Shown piece by piece: positions 62,790 through 64,000 of a DNA stretch of 64,000 bases. Every line of letters begins with the position of its first letter. Position 1 is the first letter of the stretch. Origin of the DNA: Limanda limanda (taxonomy: Eukaryota; Chordata; Actinopteri; Pleuronectiformes; Pleuronectidae); NCBI RefSeq assembly GCF_963576545.1, contig NW_026870402.1, positions 1 through 64,000 of the forward strand. The letters are read 5' to 3'. A program made the translations under genes and the position numbers. A model generated the notes under the pieces. The model ran no database searches. It was given only the letters and a program-made list of their open reading frames with translations, and was not told the origin of the DNA.

Positions 62790-63922
62790 CTTTCTCCTAT
62801 GTGCTTTCATCCCTAACCCTAACCCTAACCCTTCCGAAAGTCGGAGAAGCTCAAGGATGGTACCGATCGATGCGCGCTACCCCATTTAGTGGGGGTAGAG
62901 CCTACTTGCAAGTCTCTCCGACCTTCACAAAAAAAGTTATTCAAGAATATCTCCTCAGATTTGGGGGAATTTCGTCGGTCGACCTCTTCCGAAGGTCGTA
63001 CAAGCTCGGGGATGGTACCAATCGATCCGCAGGACCCAAATTAGTCCAGATGCAACCACTTTCCAAGTCTCTCCGACCTTCACAAAAAAAGTTATTCAAG
63101 AATATCTCTTTCTCCTATGTGCTTTCATCCCTAACCCTAACCCTAACCCTTCCGAAAGTCGGAGAAGCTCAAGGATGGTACCGATCGATGCGCGCTACCC
63201 CATTTAGTGGGGGTAGAGCCTACTTGCAAGTCTCTCCGACCTTCACAAAAAAAGTTATTCAAGAATATCTCTTTCTCCTATGTGCTTTCATCCCTAACCC
63301 TAACCCTAACCCTTCCGAAAGTCGGAGAAGCTCAAGGATGGTACCGATCGATGCGCGCTACCCCATTTAGTGGGGGTAGAGCCTACTTGCAAGTCTCTCC
63401 GACCTTCACAAAAAAAGTTATTCAAGAATATCTCTTTCTCCTATGTGCTTTCATCCCTAACCCTAACCCTAACCCTTCCGAAAGTCGGAGAAGCTCAAGG
63501 ATGGTACCGATCGATGCGCACTACCCCATTTAGTGGGGGTAGAGCCTACTTGCAAGTCTCTCCGACCTTCACAAAAAAAGTTATTCAAGAATATCTCTTT
63601 CTCCTATGTACTTTCATCCCTAACCCTAACCCTAACCCTTCCGAAAGTCGGAGAAGCTCAAGGATGGTACCGATCGATGCGCGCTACCCCATTTAGTGGG
63701 GGTAGAGCCTACTTGCAAGTTTCTCCGACCTTCACAAAAAAAGTTATTCAAGAATATCTCTTTCTCCTATGTGCTTTCATCCCTAACCCTAACCCTAACC
63801 CTTCCGAAAGTCGGAGAAGCTCAAGGATGGTACCGATCGATGCGCGCAACCCCATTTAGTGGGGGTAGAGCCTACTTGCAAGTCTCTCCGACCTTCACAA
63901 AAAAAGTTATTCAAGAATATCT

Positions 63923-64000
63923 CCTCAGATTTGGGGGAATTTCGTCGGTCGACCTCTTCCGAAGGTCGTACAAGCTCAAGGATGGTACCAATCGATCCGC
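63923..64000 (+). repeat. Partial B monomer at right edge, A/B hybrid bases
   Basis: This is the 5' part of a B unit cut by the window edge. Its B-specific segment is intact, but it reads AGCTCAAGGATGG where B units normally read AGCTCGGGGATGG. The CAAGG is the A consensus at the same aligned position. The bases after it (TACCAATCGATCCGC) are B-type again, so a very short conversion tract from A into B is a plausible origin. Two adjacent point changes cannot be excluded. Confidence 0.85.

Larger units (their letters stand above)
56207..63922 (+). repeat. Sub-array VI: mixed order, right part of window
   Basis: B units start at 56207, 56688, 57495, 57813, 58294, 59101, 59582, 60063, 60707, 61188, 62478 and 62953, and the rest is A. 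The four-A cassette with GCGCAC in its first unit and GTCGGAAAAGC in its last, seen at 26444, 31441 and 39161, recurs at 56843 and 58449. The unit near 56207 has AAATTTGTCC for AAATTAGTCC. The unit near 57813 has GTTTTTCAAG for GTTATTCAAG. Short telomere tracts return at 61506 and 62633. GATGCGAGC occurs near 58696 and 61747. Confidence 0.86.
1..64000 (+). repeat. Two-monomer telomere-bearing satellite array (whole window)
   Basis: The window is a head-to-tail array of two related monomers, A (163 bp) and B (155 bp), all in the same orientation. With units cut just after the conserved CAAGAATATCT there are 291 complete A, 106 complete B and two edge-truncated B units. Only ten complete units change length: six A units lack 6 bp, one A unit lacks 8 bp, one B unit gains 1 bp and two B units lose 1 bp. 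With these corrections the unit lengths sum exactly to the interval 105-63922. Runs of A between B units range from 1 to 7, and B never follows B. No unique DNA, gene or transposon interrupts the array. The array extends past both window edges, so its full size is unknown. I do not recognise it as a named satellite family. Confidence 0.97.

Noticed and set aside
116..63859. Hundreds of overlapping plus-strand open frames of 60 to 320 codons starting at MGVEPT- or MRATPF-like sequences
   Set aside because: They repeat with the satellite period, overlap in different frames, end at monomer-fixed stops (TAG of TTTAGTGG, TGA of TACTGATC), show no recognisable domain, and include translated telomere repeat. 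I do not annotate any as a gene.
1..64000. CRISPR array
   Set aside because: The repeats are 155-163 bp with no unique spacers. Both monomers recur throughout, which is satellite structure.
1..64000. Transposon or retroelement origin
   Set aside because: I saw no terminal repeats, target duplications, poly-A-tailed element, or transposase or reverse-transcriptase sequence. The seven-A tract is an internal part of every monomer.
1..64000. Fungal repeat-induced point mutation
   Set aside because: The transitions I saw are mostly in CpG context and are shared between copies. The dense CpA to TpA damage typical of that process is absent.
1..64000. Assembly artefact explaining all long-period duplications
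   Set aside because: It cannot be fully excluded, but copies carry private differences (for example extra A at 757, CTCTTATG near 48011, TTTCCG near 46356), so they are not simple duplicated contig sequence. Spanning long reads would settle it.

Overview
The whole 64 kb is one uninterrupted tandem array of satellite DNA. I found no gene, RNA gene, mobile element, CRISPR array or unique sequence. Two related monomers alternate in a single orientation. Monomer A is 163 bp and carries a telomere-type tract, (CCCTAA)3CCC. Monomer B is 155 bp and has no telomere tract. Cutting the window at the shared junction after CAAGAATATCT gives 291 complete A units, 106 complete B units and one partial B unit at each edge (1-104 and 63923-64000). 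The unit lengths, with ten indel-bearing units, add up exactly to the 63818 bp between the partial units, so no foreign insertion is hidden in the array.

The organism is a eukaryote whose telomere repeat is probably TTAGGG, which fits vertebrates and other animals, many fungi, some protists and some plants. The species cannot be named from this window. GC is about 47-48%. CpG is frequent in the monomers, yet many unit-to-unit differences are CpG to TpG or CpA changes, which suggests methylated repeat DNA. The setting is probably subtelomeric, or heterochromatin seeded with telomeric sequence. This is inferred from the telomere tract, because neither array edge is visible.

Layout by higher-order structure: 1-5243 holds a 2406-bp tandem duplication (11A+4B). 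5244-13921 is mixed and contains a 1918-bp tandem duplication. 13922-25163 is dominated by a 962-bp six-monomer repeat (order AAABAB) marked by a GTAAAAG B variant. 25164-41899 is mixed, with a 4997-bp-spaced duplication and a recurring four-A cassette. 41900-56206 is an ordered AAB (481 bp) array organised into 962-bp and 4019-bp higher-order repeats. 56207-63922 is mixed again, and units with a shortened telomere tract reappear near its end.

The main points of interest are these. Nearly every A unit carries exactly four CCC runs, the minimum for one intramolecular telomeric G-quadruplex on the minus strand. A and B share an invariant 45-bp block while the preceding 80 bp is only about 71% identical. 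B units are never adjacent to each other. The long open frames on the plus strand are a by-product of the repeat (163+155 = 318 = 3 x 106), and I do not regard them as genes.
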